Part shown: piece by piece, positions 34,120-43,149 of the stretch
Layout of the letters: every line of letters begins with the position of its first letter
Position numbering within the stretch: position 1 is the first letter of the stretch
Source: JAXGYX01 sp964487355
Lineage (GTDB): Bacteria; Bacillota; Clostridia; Saccharofermentanales; Fastidiosipilaceae
NCBI GenBank assembly: GCA_964487355.1
Contig: CAZAPS010000002.1
Coordinates: 1 to 64,000 of the forward strand
Length of the DNA: 64,000 nt
Direction of reading: 5' to 3'
Program-made: the position numbers and the translations under genes
The notes under the pieces: generated by a model
Databases searched by the model: none
Told to the model about the DNA's origin: nothing
The model's input: the letters and a program-made list of their open reading frames with translations, nothing else

Positions 34120-34163
34120 TTATCGGATCACTTGTCTTCATAGTTATCGGATCACTTGTCTTC
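34120..34163. repeat. Perfect 20-bp tandem direct repeat between tyrA and aroF
   Basis: Two identical 20-base copies at 34120-34139 and 34144-34163 are separated by four bases, a period of 24. They fill much of the 113-base gap after the tyrA stop and end about 48 bases before the aroF start. Each copy contains the self-complementary GATC; no long hairpin forms between copies. Confidence 0.9.
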
Positions 34164-34185
34164 CGGTTGGGCGTCCGACACTTTG

Positions 34186-35400
34186 TCAATCACACTCATA
34201 CCCGGCTTTGGTCAACAGCTCCCTGGCCAGCGCGACTTGGTGGTGTTCTGACAAAAATAACTGTAGTCTTCCACCTTCATATTGTCGCGCGTGGACAATA
34301 CTCATATTTTTAATGCTGATGCCCCGCACACCCAAAAGTGTGGCGATAACCGCCAACTCACCCGGCCGATCCTCGACTTCGACATTGATCAGCGCGTCGG
34401 TCATCAACGCTCCTCCGCCACTGGCGGACAGCCGCGCCCGGCTTTGTGACGCGGAATCAAAAAAATTTTGAATCGCCACTGTGTCCTCTTTTTCCAAAGC
34501 GGTTCGAAATATTTTCATGTTCTCGTCAAACCGATCCAATATCGGCAACAGCTTGGTACGTGATAAAGACACAATATTCGTCCATAGCGAACTGTCTGAC
34601 GAGGCGATGCGGGTCACGTCTCGAAAACCGCCGGCGGCGAGTTCCATGAATGATCCTGATTTTGCCTCACCTTCCTGTGTCGCCGTGTTGACCAGTCCCG
34701 CCGCCACAACGTGAGGCAGATGGCTGATGGCCGCGACCGCCCGATCATGCTCGTCGGCCGCCATGCGGCGCGGTAGCGCTCCGATCGAGTGGATCATCTC
34801 ATCGAGCAATATAACGTCGTCGGCCCAAATGTCATCGTCCGGTGTCTCACCGACGTCGGTCGCCTCGACGGGCATCTCATTGTCGAAGTTGGTTTGTGGG
34901 CAAATCACATATACCGCGTTCTCAAAAAGGCCCTCGTCACTGCAGATAAAACTATGTCGCTCCGAACCGGCCATTGGATGGCCGCCGACAAAGCGAAGTC
35001 CCAGCGTCTGTTCCATCACCTGTTTCTTGACACTTCCAACATCGGTGATCAAAGCGTCTGACACCTTTGCTGTCAAGTGCGCGTATACCGGTATCAAATC
35101 AACCGGTGTGCAGATGACAACCAGGTCGCTGTCCGCGAGCGCGCGGCTTCCTTCCAAATTGAACTCCGGCGCTTGCGCCGAGAGCGCGAACGTCATGTCC
35201 GCCACTCCTTCGCGCAAGGCCTGCGCGAGCATGGTCGCGTCGGTATCAAAAGCGTACAGCTTGTCCACCCGCTCCCAGCGCGAGCGCATCGCTCGAGCCA
35301 GGGAACCGCCAATCAGGCCAAGCCCAATCACCGAGACCGTCAGCGGATCGATGGTTTCTTCAATCTTATGATTCAATCTCGTCATCCGCCGATCACTCAC
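34186..35400 (-). CDS. tyrA: Prephenate dehydrogenase with C-terminal ACT domain
   Basis: Oxidises prephenate to 4-hydroxyphenylpyruvate for tyrosine synthesis, 404 aa. The NAD motif GLGLIGGS is at residues 26-33. VGGHPMAGSE carries the catalytic His region, and SHLPHVVAAGL follows. The end (about 330-400; VEVEDRPGELAVIATLLG) is an ACT domain for amino acid control. The start is uncertain: GTG at 35400 overlaps the preceding DAHP synthase gene, and an ATG at 35385 lies just after that gene's stop. No mutase domain is present; that activity is in pheA. Confidence 0.93.
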   Translation of the reverse strand: MSDRRMTRLNHKIEETIDPLTVSVIGLGLIGGSLARAMRSRWERVDKLYAFDTDATMLAQALREGVADMTFALSAQAPEFNLEGSRALADSDLVVICTPVDLIPVYAHLTAKVSDALITDVGSVKKQVMEQTLGLRFVGGHPMAGSERHSFICSDEGLFENAVYVICPQTNFDNEMPVEATDVGETPDDDIWADDVILLDEMIHSIGALPRRMAADEHDRAVAAISHLPHVVAAGLVNTATQEGEAKSGSFMELAAGGFRDVTRIASSDSSLWTNIVSLSRTKLLPILDRFDENMKIFRTALEKEDTVAIQNFFDSASQSRARLSASGGGALMTDALINVEVEDRPGELAVIATLLGVRGISIKNMSIVHARQYEGGRLQLFLSEHHQVALARELLTKAGYECD

Positions 35401-36421
35401 TGTCGTTCATCGCGCCCCGGCCCATGATGTTGGCCAGATCGCGCAGTTGGTCCATCAGTGATTTGTACTGAGCGGGCGTCAACTGTTGCGCGGCGTCGGA
35501 TTTCGCCAAAGGCGGATTGTTATGCACTTCGATGATCAACCCATCGGCTCCGGCGGCGATCGCCGCTCTGGACAATGCCGGCACCAACGAGGCGCGGCCG
35601 GCCGCGTGGCTGGGGTCGACAAAGACCGGGAGATGACTCTTCTCTTTCAACACCGGTATCGCGCTGATATCCAGCGTGCTGCGGGTTTCGGTCTCAAATG
35701 TGCGAATGCCCCGCTCACATAAAATCACCCGATGTTCTCCTTCCGCCATAATATATTCAGCGGAACCAAGCCACTCCTCTATGCTCGAGGATATGCCGCG
35801 CTTTAACAGAGTTGGCAATTTCGCCTTGCCGACAGCGGACAGCAGACGGAAGTTTTGTGAATTGCGCGCGCCAATCTGAACAATGTCAAGATAATCCTTG
35901 ACCTCGTCCAGATCATATTCGGAAGTGATCTCCGAGATCACCAGCATGCCAAACTGATCGGCCACCTCGCGCATCATTTTCAAGCCATCAATTCCCAGTC
36001 CCTGAAAACTATAAGGAGAAGTGCGGGGCTTATACGCTCCGCCCCGCAACACGCGAGCGCCACAGGCGCTGACCGCCTCTGCGACCTCGAGCAGCTGCTC
36101 ATGGCTTTCCACCGAGCAGGGACCGGCGATCTGCACCAGTTCAGCGCCGCCAAACACGACGTCTCCGATCTGAAAGACAGTCGGTTCAGGATGAAAAGGC
36201 CGACTCGCCAGTTTATACGGCTCGACGATCGGAACGAGTTTGTCCACACCGCTTCGCATTTCCAGCTGCGCGAGATTCAACTTGCTTTTGTCTCCGATGA
36301 TGCCGATGATCGTCCGCTCATGTCCCGCCGAAACATGGGGTGTCAGTCCATGCTCTTCCAACAAACCGCAAATCTGCCTCACTTCGGACTCTTCCACCCG
36401 CGGTTTCATTACAATAATCAT
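35393..36421 (-). CDS. aroF: DAHP synthase, AroF/KDO8PS-like type (copy 2)
   Basis: Second copy of the pathway-entry enzyme, 342 aa, with the same architecture: N-terminal regulatory domain (about 1-75) and barrel (AGPCSVES, RGGAYKPRTSPYSFQG, QIGARNSQNF, LLKRGI, ILCERGIRTFETETR, VFVDPSHAAG). Barrel motifs are nearly shared with copy 1, but the N-terminal sequences diverge, as expected for isozymes tuned to different end products. The ATG at 36421 has AAAGG seven bases upstream. It is the first gene of the aromatic operon and overlaps the tyrA frame, which hints at, but does not prove, tyrosine-specific control. Confidence 0.94.
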   Translation of the reverse strand: MIIVMKPRVEESEVRQICGLLEEHGLTPHVSAGHERTIIGIIGDKSKLNLAQLEMRSGVDKLVPIVEPYKLASRPFHPEPTVFQIGDVVFGGAELVQIAGPCSVESHEQLLEVAEAVSACGARVLRGGAYKPRTSPYSFQGLGIDGLKMMREVADQFGMLVISEITSEYDLDEVKDYLDIVQIGARNSQNFRLLSAVGKAKLPTLLKRGISSSIEEWLGSAEYIMAEGEHRVILCERGIRTFETETRSTLDISAIPVLKEKSHLPVFVDPSHAAGRASLVPALSRAAIAAGADGLIIEVHNNPPLAKSDAAQQLTPAQYKSLMDQLRDLANIMGRGAMNDSE

Positions 36422-36649
36422 ATGCTTACCTTTCCACACTACCTACAAGATTTAAATGTACTCACCTTCGAGCCGCGCTCGCTCAATCTACCTTACTACA
36501 TCGATGGTCTCAGCACATTGTGACCATTTTTTAAACATTTTCATCAAACGCCGCCGAAAGTAGCTATCATGTTACCACCAACCGACTTTTTTTTGTAGAC
36601 TATTTAGCACTACGTTAAGATCACGGTAACTCTTTGAATTGAGGAAAAG

Positions 36650-37600
36650 ATGGCGAGATATTGCTTTTATTGTAATAAAGAACTCCAGCCCGGACAGCGC
36701 TGTGACTGCCGCTACTCTCAAAAAATTCAAGCGACAGAATCGAACGGAGCCACCGGCACAAACGCCACCGCGCCCGACGATGACGGCACGCGCCCGGACA
36801 TCCCGCCGGCCGCCGATGATGACGCTCAAGCCAAACGCGAGGCCCGGCGCGCGGCGCGCGAACGACGCAAGACCGAAAGAAACAAACAAAAATCAAGTGA
36901 TAACAGCCGGCGCTCAAAGAGGCGAACCAACGCGAATACCAATGCGCGCCGTTCTGAATTTCAGCGCGCTGGCCATAGAAATGGTGTTTTTAAACAGTTT
37001 TACACAGTTTTATTGAATTTTTTCAGAGACCCGATCCACGCGATCGGTCATTCAAATGAGGTCAGCCCGCGACTGATCATGGCGTTGATTGGATTCGAAG
37101 CTGTCTTTTCAGGATTGTTTGTCTATAACGCTGTTCGGCTGGACAGCATCGGACGCTTCTTGATGTTTACCACTTTTCGTTTCGACGGTCTGGACCGGCT
37201 GTTCATGTTCACGCTGTTTTTCCTTGGTGGCGCGCTGATCGCTTTGACGCAATATTTTGTGCGCGCATTCACGTTCAAGGCAACGGCGCGGTTCTGGGTA
37301 AAGCAGGTCCACACGACCAAAGAGATATTGGTCACATTGCTGCCCGGAACAGTCTACAATCTTCTGTTCCTGATTGTCGGTAGCTTTACAGCGGCGGGCA
37401 CCGGAATCGGAGCTGTCGTTCTGCTCGCCGCGGGCTTGGCGATCCGCGGCATGCTGGATTTCCCGGCTTGGCGAAATCTGACCGGACAAGAAGAGGGGCA
37501 GGCAATCCTACAGGTCGCCGCGATCACTCTTTTCCAGTGCATGGTGTTCGGCGCGCTGATGGGCGCCTTGCTGCCCAGCATCACGAATTTCTATTTATGA
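36650..37600 (+). CDS. Zinc-ribbon multi-pass membrane protein of unknown function
   Basis: 316 aa. The N-terminus has a short Cys motif (Cys5, Cys8, Cys18, Cys20) resembling a zinc ribbon. A long hydrophilic segment follows (about 25-110), acidic then strongly basic (KREARRAARERRKTER). The rest holds about five or six hydrophobic helices (from about 135), reminiscent of the Yip1/YIF1 superfamily found in many clostridial zinc-ribbon proteins; that match is by eye only. GAGG lies five bases before the ATG. It is divergent from the aromatic operon and convergent with the CpXC gene, with no obvious partner. Confidence 0.65.
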   Translation: MARYCFYCNKELQPGQRCDCRYSQKIQATESNGATGTNATAPDDDGTRPDIPPAADDDAQAKREARRAARERRKTERNKQKSSDNSRRSKRRTNANTNARRSEFQRAGHRNGVFKQFYTVLLNFFRDPIHAIGHSNEVSPRLIMALIGFEAVFSGLFVYNAVRLDSIGRFLMFTTFRFDGLDRLFMFTLFFLGGALIALTQYFVRAFTFKATARFWVKQVHTTKEILVTLLPGTVYNLLFLIVGSFTAAGTGIGAVVLLAAGLAIRGMLDFPAWRNLTGQEEGQAILQVAAITLFQCMVFGALMGALLPSITNFYL

Positions 37601-37620
37601 ATGTGAGGACACCAATCCGC

Positions 37621-38298
37621 TCAAGAGTTTGACCGCAACCAGTCCAACGCCCAGTTCTCATTGATCAGCGCCCATGTCGTCTCGAACGGCACCGCTTCTT
37701 TCAAAGTGGTCTCGGCTTCTCGATAAACGTCTATCGGCATCTCCAGCGAGTACCAACCGTCATCTTCTGACTCCGCCTGAAATAACATCACATCCTCATT
37801 GGCGTTTAGGAAGAAAATCCGGCGCAGAGGAAGCTGCTCATCGGTCTGATAATGACGCTTCAGCGCGATTTTCAAAATCTCCATAACATGATCGTCCACA
37901 CCGCAGTCTGTCAGATGGATTTTCTCCATTAACGAGCTGATATCCTCGACCAGCCTCAACTGAAATGATTCGTCAATTTCACCGACGGCGCGATTGAGCT
38001 CTTCTTGAAGCATAGGTGGCAGCTGATCGATTTTCGACGCCGCCAACTCGGAAGCCAGCACAAAAACAGTGGGGCTGTAAAACACCTGCAGTTTCGCGTT
38101 CGGATCCACATATAAAAGGGGAGTGGTGTTGGTCAACGTCTCCCCGCAATTGGCACAGTCGTGGGACATCAATTTACGGCGCAACAGGCGGTCTTTCAGG
38201 TCCGGATCCTCGGCGACATTCACCCGATCCCACAAAACGACTTCTTCCTCGTTCATGCATTTGGGACAGGTTCTAAATTCACGATGGAAACTTGTCAT
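37621..38298 (-). CDS. CpXC-domain protein
   Basis: 225 aa, unknown function. The N-terminal half matches the CpXC pattern: CPKC (Cys11, Cys14), a spacer, then CANC (Cys48, Cys51), probably binding one zinc. LLYVDPNAKLQVFY is typical of the family. The C-terminal half is acidic and unlike anything I recognise. Its ATG overlaps the livF stop by four bases, so it is translated with the branched-chain amino acid transporter, an unexplained association. Confidence 0.75.
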   Translation of the reverse strand: MTSFHREFRTCPKCMNEEEVVLWDRVNVAEDPDLKDRLLRRKLMSHDCANCGETLTNTTPLLYVDPNAKLQVFYSPTVFVLASELAASKIDQLPPMLQEELNRAVGEIDESFQLRLVEDISSLMEKIHLTDCGVDDHVMEILKIALKRHYQTDEQLPLRRIFFLNANEDVMLFQAESEDDGWYSLEMPIDVYREAETTLKEAVPFETTWALINENWALDWLRSNS

Positions 38299-39011
38299 TC
38301 TTTTTTGCCTCCAAGGTACGCTTCCTGAATGCGCTCATCCCCCAACAGATATTTGGCCTGCCCTGACATCGTGACGCGGCCGGTTTCCAGCACATATCCA
38401 CGGTCGGCCACACTCAGCGCGAGCTGCGCGTTTTGTTCGACCAACAGCACTGTGGTACCGTCCTCATTGACATCTCTGATGATGCGAAAAATCTCCTGCA
38501 CCAGCAGCGGAGACAGTCCCATCGACGGCTCGTCCAGCAACAGCAAGCGCGGGCGCGCCATCAGCGCGCGGGCGATTGACAACATCTGTTGTTCGCCGCC
38601 CGAAAGCGTGCCGCCACCCTGGTTTTTACGCTCTTCCAGACGGGGAAAACGCTTGTACATTCTTTTGATGTCTTCTTGCACACCCATCCGATCCGGGCGG
38701 GTGAACGCGCCCATCTCCAGGTTTTCGCGCACCGTCAATTCGGTGAAAATACGCCGTCCTTCCGGCACCTGTGACAGTCCGCCCTTGACTATTTTATAGG
38801 CGGGCTTGTTCGCGATCTCTTTGCCGTCAAAAGTTATGGAACCACTTTTTACAGGCAACAGCGAGGAGATGCTTTGCAGTATTGTAGTCTTGCCGGCGCC
38901 GTTCGCGCCGATCATTGTGACAATCTCACCTTCATTCACTTTGAACGAAATGTTTTTTACCGCGTGGATCGCTCCATAATATACATTTAGATCTTCAATT
39001 CGCAGCAGCAT
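38295..39011 (-). CDS. livF: Branched-chain amino acid ABC transporter ATPase LivF
   Basis: One of the two ATPases of the LIV-type importer, 238 aa. Walker A GANGAGKT is at 35-42, the signature is LSGGEQQMLSIARAL, and Walker B is LLLLDEPSMGL. The start at 39011 has GGAG six bases upstream and overlaps the end of livG by 17 bases; the longer frame would overlap further. It is last of the liv genes and coupled to the CpXC gene. Confidence 0.95.
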   Translation of the reverse strand: MLLRIEDLNVYYGAIHAVKNISFKVNEGEIVTMIGANGAGKTTILQSISSLLPVKSGSITFDGKEIANKPAYKIVKGGLSQVPEGRRIFTELTVRENLEMGAFTRPDRMGVQEDIKRMYKRFPRLEERKNQGGGTLSGGEQQMLSIARALMARPRLLLLDEPSMGLSPLLVQEIFRIIRDVNEDGTTVLLVEQNAQLALSVADRGYVLETGRVTMSGQAKYLLGDERIQEAYLGGKKE

Positions 39012-39780
39012 CAGGATCTCCTTCGCTTCCAAGGTACGCGCCGATCACATCGGGATTCGCGCGGACCTGTTCCGGCGTCCCCGTGGCTAGAATCTTACCG
39101 TAATTCAACACAATAAGCCGTTCACAGATACCCATGACCAGATTCATATCGTGCTCGATCAATAGAATCGAAATAGAGAACTTTTCCTGCACCAGGCGAA
39201 TGGTGTCCATCAATTCCTGGGTTTCAGTCGGATTCATGCCGGCCGCCGGCTCGTCCAAAAGCAATAGCTTGGGTGAGGCCGCGAGCGCGCGACAGATCTC
39301 CAGCTTGCGCTGACGTCCATATGGCAGATTGCCGGCTTCCATTTCCGCCGTGTCCGCCATGTCAAAGGTCTCCAGCAATCGCATGGCTCTCTCAGTGTAC
39401 TCCCACTCCTCTTTCCAATATGAAGGCAGGCGTAAAACCGAGGATGTAATGCCATATTTTCCGTTGTTGTGAAAACCCACTTTGATGTTTTCCAGCGCCG
39501 ACATGCTTTTAAAAAGGCGAATGTTCTGAAAGGTGCGAGCCAAACCGAAATCAACGGTCTGATGCTGCTTCAGCGACCGTGTGCTTTTCCCGTCGACCAA
39601 AATCTCACCTTCAGTCGGCGCGTACACATTGGTTAGCAGATTGAAGACCGTGGTCTTGCCCGCTCCGTTGGGTCCGATCAAGCCGACGATTTCGTTGTCA
39701 TCTATATCAAAAGTGACATCATTCACCGCCCGCAGGCCGCCAAAACGAATGCCCAGATGTTTCACTTCAAGCAACGCCAT
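38995..39780 (-). CDS. livG: Branched-chain amino acid ABC transporter ATPase LivG
   Basis: Second ATPase of the LIV importer, 261 aa. Walker A GPNGAGKTT starts at 36, Q-loop ARTFQNIRLF is typical of LivG, and Walker B is LLLLDEPAAGMNPTET. The signature is divergent (LPYGRQRKLEICRAL), as normal in this subfamily. Of two adjacent ATGs, the second (39780) is five bases from GGAGG and is preferred. It follows livM by ten bases. Confidence 0.95.
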   Translation of the reverse strand: MALLEVKHLGIRFGGLRAVNDVTFDIDDNEIVGLIGPNGAGKTTVFNLLTNVYAPTEGEILVDGKSTRSLKQHQTVDFGLARTFQNIRLFKSMSALENIKVGFHNNGKYGITSSVLRLPSYWKEEWEYTERAMRLLETFDMADTAEMEAGNLPYGRQRKLEICRALAASPKLLLLDEPAAGMNPTETQELMDTIRLVQEKFSISILLIEHDMNLVMGICERLIVLNYGKILATGTPEQVRANPDVIGAYLGSEGDPDAAAN

Positions 39781-39790
39781 CATTTCCTCC

Positions 39791-40780
39791 TTAGGCCACT
39801 TCGTCTTCCGACGTTGTGGCGGTTTGATTTTTCGCCTTGCCAAATCTGCGGAACACCCGATAGCTGATTTCTTTTCTGCCAAACATCCCTTCGGGGCGGA
39901 AAATCATGAGCAGCACAAGCAGCAGCGCGTAAATCAACATGCGGTATTGCGAAAAACCGCGCAGCAGCTCCGGCAGCAAGGTCAGCAAGACCGCGGCCAA
40001 AATGGAACCGGTAACCGATCCCATGCCGCCAAACACGACCATCACCATTATGTTGATGGAATAGTTGTAGTCAAATTTTTCCGGGGCCAAAACGCCTTGA
40101 TAGTGGGAGAACAACCCTCCGGCCAGGCCGGCGAACATCGCCGATATGACAAACGCGATCATTTTATATTTAAATGTGTTCACGCCGGAAGCTTCCGACG
40201 CGATCACATCTTCGCGTATCGAAAGAATCGCGCGTCCGTGGCGGGAAAACATAAACGTGATGATTAGCACCAAAGTCAAAATAAACGTCCAGTAGGCGTA
40301 TGGAAAATTGGTGACCAGCTCAATGCCGTTGAGACCGAGCGCGCCTCCGGTAAAGGGCAGCGTGCGCAGCAAAATACTGATGATCTCACCAAAGGCCAAT
40401 GTGATAATGGCCAGGTAGTCTCCGTTCAGACGCAAGGCCGGAACGCCGATGATCAAACCGAACAGAGCTGACATCAGCGCGCCCGCGATCAAAGAGATCG
40501 GAAAGGCGAGCGCGATGGGCAAGCCCGATCGCATGGTGATCAGAGCGGATGTATAGGCGCCAACAGCCATGAACCCGGCGTGTCCGAGGCACAGTTCACC
40601 TAAAAACCCGGTCGCCACATTCAAGCTGAGCGTCAAAATCATGTTGATGCAGATCAGCTTGATCAGATCGGCGGCATAGCCACTAATCGATTTCGTGGAA
40701 ATCAACACCTGTATCGCGACGAAGACCGCCACGATCAGGGCTAAATTTATAATAAAATGTTTCCGGTTTCTTTGTTTCAT
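39791..40780 (-). CDS. livM: Branched-chain amino acid ABC transporter permease LivM
   Basis: Membrane subunit of the LIV importer, 329 aa, with eight to ten predicted helices and the family stretch GFLGELCLGHAGFMAVGAYTSA. SIREDVIASEASGVN is the cytoplasmic coupling region. The ATG at 40780 is six bases after GGAG and is preferred to the frame's first ATG, which abuts the ribosome site. The C-terminal tail is polar. It follows livH by ten bases. Confidence 0.94.
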   Translation of the reverse strand: MKQRNRKHFIINLALIVAVFVAIQVLISTKSISGYAADLIKLICINMILTLSLNVATGFLGELCLGHAGFMAVGAYTSALITMRSGLPIALAFPISLIAGALMSALFGLIIGVPALRLNGDYLAIITLAFGEIISILLRTLPFTGGALGLNGIELVTNFPYAYWTFILTLVLIITFMFSRHGRAILSIREDVIASEASGVNTFKYKMIAFVISAMFAGLAGGLFSHYQGVLAPEKFDYNYSINIMVMVVFGGMGSVTGSILAAVLLTLLPELLRGFSQYRMLIYALLLVLLMIFRPEGMFGRKEISYRVFRRFGKAKNQTATTSEDEVA

Positions 40781-40790
40781 CACCATCTCC

Positions 40791-41675
40791 TTACACCTTC
40801 ACACGCTGGATTTTGCCCATTAAACCGGACGGTTTGACCAGCAGGACAACAATCAGGATGGCAAACACCACCGCGTCGGACAGCGCGGAGAAACCGGGCG
40901 GGATGTAGGCTTTTGTCAGCGCCTCGACAATTCCCAGTATGAAACCGCCAATCATCGCTCCCGGGATCACCCCGATGCCGCCCAACACCGCGGCGATAAA
41001 GGCTTTGATACCGGGCATCGCGCCCATGTAGGGAGTCACCTGAGGATAGGCCAGACAGTACATTATGGCCGCCACCGCCGCCAGCGCCGAACCGATCGCG
41101 AAGGTGATCGAAATGGTGGTGTTGACGTTGATTCCCATCAGCTCCGCGGCGCCCATGTCCTCCGACACGGCGCGCATCGCGGTTCCGGTCTTGCTCTTTG
41201 TGACGAAAAAATGCAAAGCGATCATGATCAGCACCGCCAACACAATTGTGATGATCGTCATGATGTTGATGGTGTTGTTGCCCAGCTTGAAAGCCGGCAT
41301 GTTGCCGGTGAGGTTGGGAAACGTCTTCGCGCTCGAGCTGAAAATGAGCATGCAGATATTTTGCAATAACAGGCTGACACCAATCGCGGTGATCAGCGCC
41401 GACAATCGTGATGACTTACGCAACGGTTTATAGGCGACTCGCTCGATGATCACTCCCAGCAGCGCGCAAGCCACCAAGGTGATTAAAACTGATAGCACGA
41501 CGGGGATGCCCGAGCCAATACATAGCAGCGCAATGTAGGCACCCACCATCATAATGTCACCATGAGCGAAGTTAATCAGTTTGATAATGCCATAAACCAT
41601 CGTGTAACCCAACGCGATCAGCGCGTAGATGGAACCGGTCTGCAGACCGTTGATGAGCTGGACAAGAAAATACAT
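40791..41675 (-). CDS. livH: Branched-chain amino acid ABC transporter permease LivH
   Basis: Membrane subunit partnering LivM, 294 aa, about eight helices. The N-terminal QLINGLQTGSIYALIALGYTMVYGIIKLINFAHGD-like start (read at residues 7-41) is the LivH hallmark, and the coupling segment is MRAVSEDMGAAELMGI. AAVLGGIGVIPGAMIGG is also typical. GGGG precedes the ATG. A long imperfect hairpin separates it from the binding-protein gene. Confidence 0.95.
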   Translation of the reverse strand: MYFLVQLINGLQTGSIYALIALGYTMVYGIIKLINFAHGDIMMVGAYIALLCIGSGIPVVLSVLITLVACALLGVIIERVAYKPLRKSSRLSALITAIGVSLLLQNICMLIFSSSAKTFPNLTGNMPAFKLGNNTINIMTIITIVLAVLIMIALHFFVTKSKTGTAMRAVSEDMGAAELMGINVNTTISITFAIGSALAAVAAIMYCLAYPQVTPYMGAMPGIKAFIAAVLGGIGVIPGAMIGGFILGIVEALTKAYIPPGFSALSDAVVFAILIVVLLVKPSGLMGKIQRVKV

Positions 41676-41693
41676 GTGTCCCCCTTGCGTTTA

Positions 41694-41742
41694 GTATGCA
41701 TAAGACTCCCGCGGCCAATCCGCAGGAGTCTGTCACGCATAC
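41694..41742 (-). other. Long intergenic hairpin between livJ and livH
   Basis: Nested arms GTATGC/GCATAC, GACTCC/GGAGTC and GCGG/CCGC surround the loop CCAAT. No T-run follows on the minus strand. This fits an mRNA-stabilising or partial-termination element that keeps the binding protein more abundant than the permeases. Confidence 0.65.
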
Positions 41743-41783
41743 AGAGTCTGCCAGTTCTTCGTGAGACAACTCTCACTTAGCCA

Positions 41784-42926
41784 TTAGTCGGCGGCCAGTT
41801 TTTCTTTCAATGTGTATTTACCGTCTTCCACGATGATGAATGAAACCGTTTTGACAGGGTTGCGGTTCTCATCAAAAGTGAAGTTGCCGGTCACACCGTT
41901 GAATTCAATATTCTTCAACGCTTCGATAACGGCGGCTTTGTCTTTGGTGCCGGCTTCTTCCACGGCCTGCTTGATCAAATAGACACTATCATAACCAAGA
42001 GCTGAGAAAGCGGTCGGATCCTCGCCGTATTTTTCTTTGTAGTTTTCGATGAAGTTTTGCACGACGGGGTCCTCGTCATATACCGAATAGTGGTTGGAGA
42101 AGATCGCGCCATCCGCGCCTTTCACGTCATCTTTAAATTGAGTCAAAATGCCGTCCCAGCCGTCGCCACCACAGATGACGCCTTCAAAACCGGTCTCTTT
42201 TGCCTGACGCATGATCAAAGCGTTCTTTTCATAGTACGCGGGCACATAGAGCACTTCCGGATCGGTTGAGACAATTTTGGTCAGCTGGGCCTTGAACTCG
42301 GTGTCATCGGCGCCGAAGCTCTCCGAAGAAGTGATTTCAACGCCGCTGGCTTCGCATTCCGCGGTAAAAGCGTCAGTAAGCGCCACGGAATAGTCATCAC
42401 TGTTATCGTACAAAATAGCGGCTGACTTCTTGCCATCTTTCGCCACATATGCCGCCATCGCCTTGCCCTGATAGGCATCGGTGAAGCAAGTGCGGAAAAC
42501 ATTCTCGCCCTGCGCGGTCACAGCGTCCGCCGTCGCGGTTGGCGCGACCATCGGCATGCCGTCTTTATTGGCGCGTTGCGCGACCGAGATGGACGGTTTG
42601 GAAGTGACGTCTCCGACCAGGGCGTCGATGTCAAACTCACTCACCAGACGGCCATAGGCGTTGGTCGCCTCCGTGACGTCACCTTGTTCATCTAAAACAT
42701 GGTATTTGATTTGCATTCCATTGATGCCGCCATTCGCGTTGATTTCCTCAACAGCCATGACAGTCGCGTTGTTGGTGCTGATACCGTAGACCGAAACAGG
42801 CCCGGTCAATGGCGCCAAGCCACCCAGCACAAACGTGTCGCCTCCATCAGTTTTTTTCCCACAGCCGGCAAATGTAGTGACCACCAGCAGAGCGGCAAAA
42901 CAAAGGGCTAACAATCTTTTTTTCAT
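41784..42926 (-). CDS. livJ: Branched-chain amino acid-binding lipoprotein (LivJ/LivK type)
   Basis: Extracytoplasmic ligand-binding subunit, 380 aa. The lipobox is FAGC (Cys22). The type I binding fold follows, with family motifs GGLAPLTGPVSVYG, EEINANGGINGMQIKY, and RTCFTDAYQGKAMAAYV. GGGAGA precedes the ATG. It leads the livJHMGF operon. Related receptors bind Leu/Ile/Val but also amides or urea; the canonical gene set supports branched-chain amino acids. Confidence 0.92.
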   Translation of the reverse strand: MKKRLLALCFAALLVVTTFAGCGKKTDGGDTFVLGGLAPLTGPVSVYGISTNNATVMAVEEINANGGINGMQIKYHVLDEQGDVTEATNAYGRLVSEFDIDALVGDVTSKPSISVAQRANKDGMPMVAPTATADAVTAQGENVFRTCFTDAYQGKAMAAYVAKDGKKSAAILYDNSDDYSVALTDAFTAECEASGVEITSSESFGADDTEFKAQLTKIVSTDPEVLYVPAYYEKNALIMRQAKETGFEGVICGGDGWDGILTQFKDDVKGADGAIFSNHYSVYDEDPVVQNFIENYKEKYGEDPTAFSALGYDSVYLIKQAVEEAGTKDKAAVIEALKNIEFNGVTGNFTFDENRNPVKTVSFIIVEDGKYTLKEKLAAD

Positions 42927-43060
42927 TTAATTCTCCCTACCTATTTACGACTAACGATCGATCCTATATGCAAAAAATATCGATATGTGTCGTTCATATC
43001 AGATCATTGCTAGCAAAGATTCTAAATGATTTATTTTTATTTGTCCATGTAAAACATGCG

Positions 43061-43096
43061 AAACCGCCCAAACGTGAAGTCATTTGGGCGGTTTTT
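43061..43096. terminator. Terminator after clpC
   Basis: A 12-bp perfect stem (AAACCGCCCAAA / TTTGGGCGGTTT) with a ten-base loop, 54 bases after the clpC stop. The T-run is longer on the plus strand than on the minus, but no plus-strand gene ends here. Confidence 0.75.
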
Positions 43097-43149
43097 GGCG
43101 TGTTGGCTTACGGCGTGACACCGTGGACGATCATTTTAATGTATGACAA

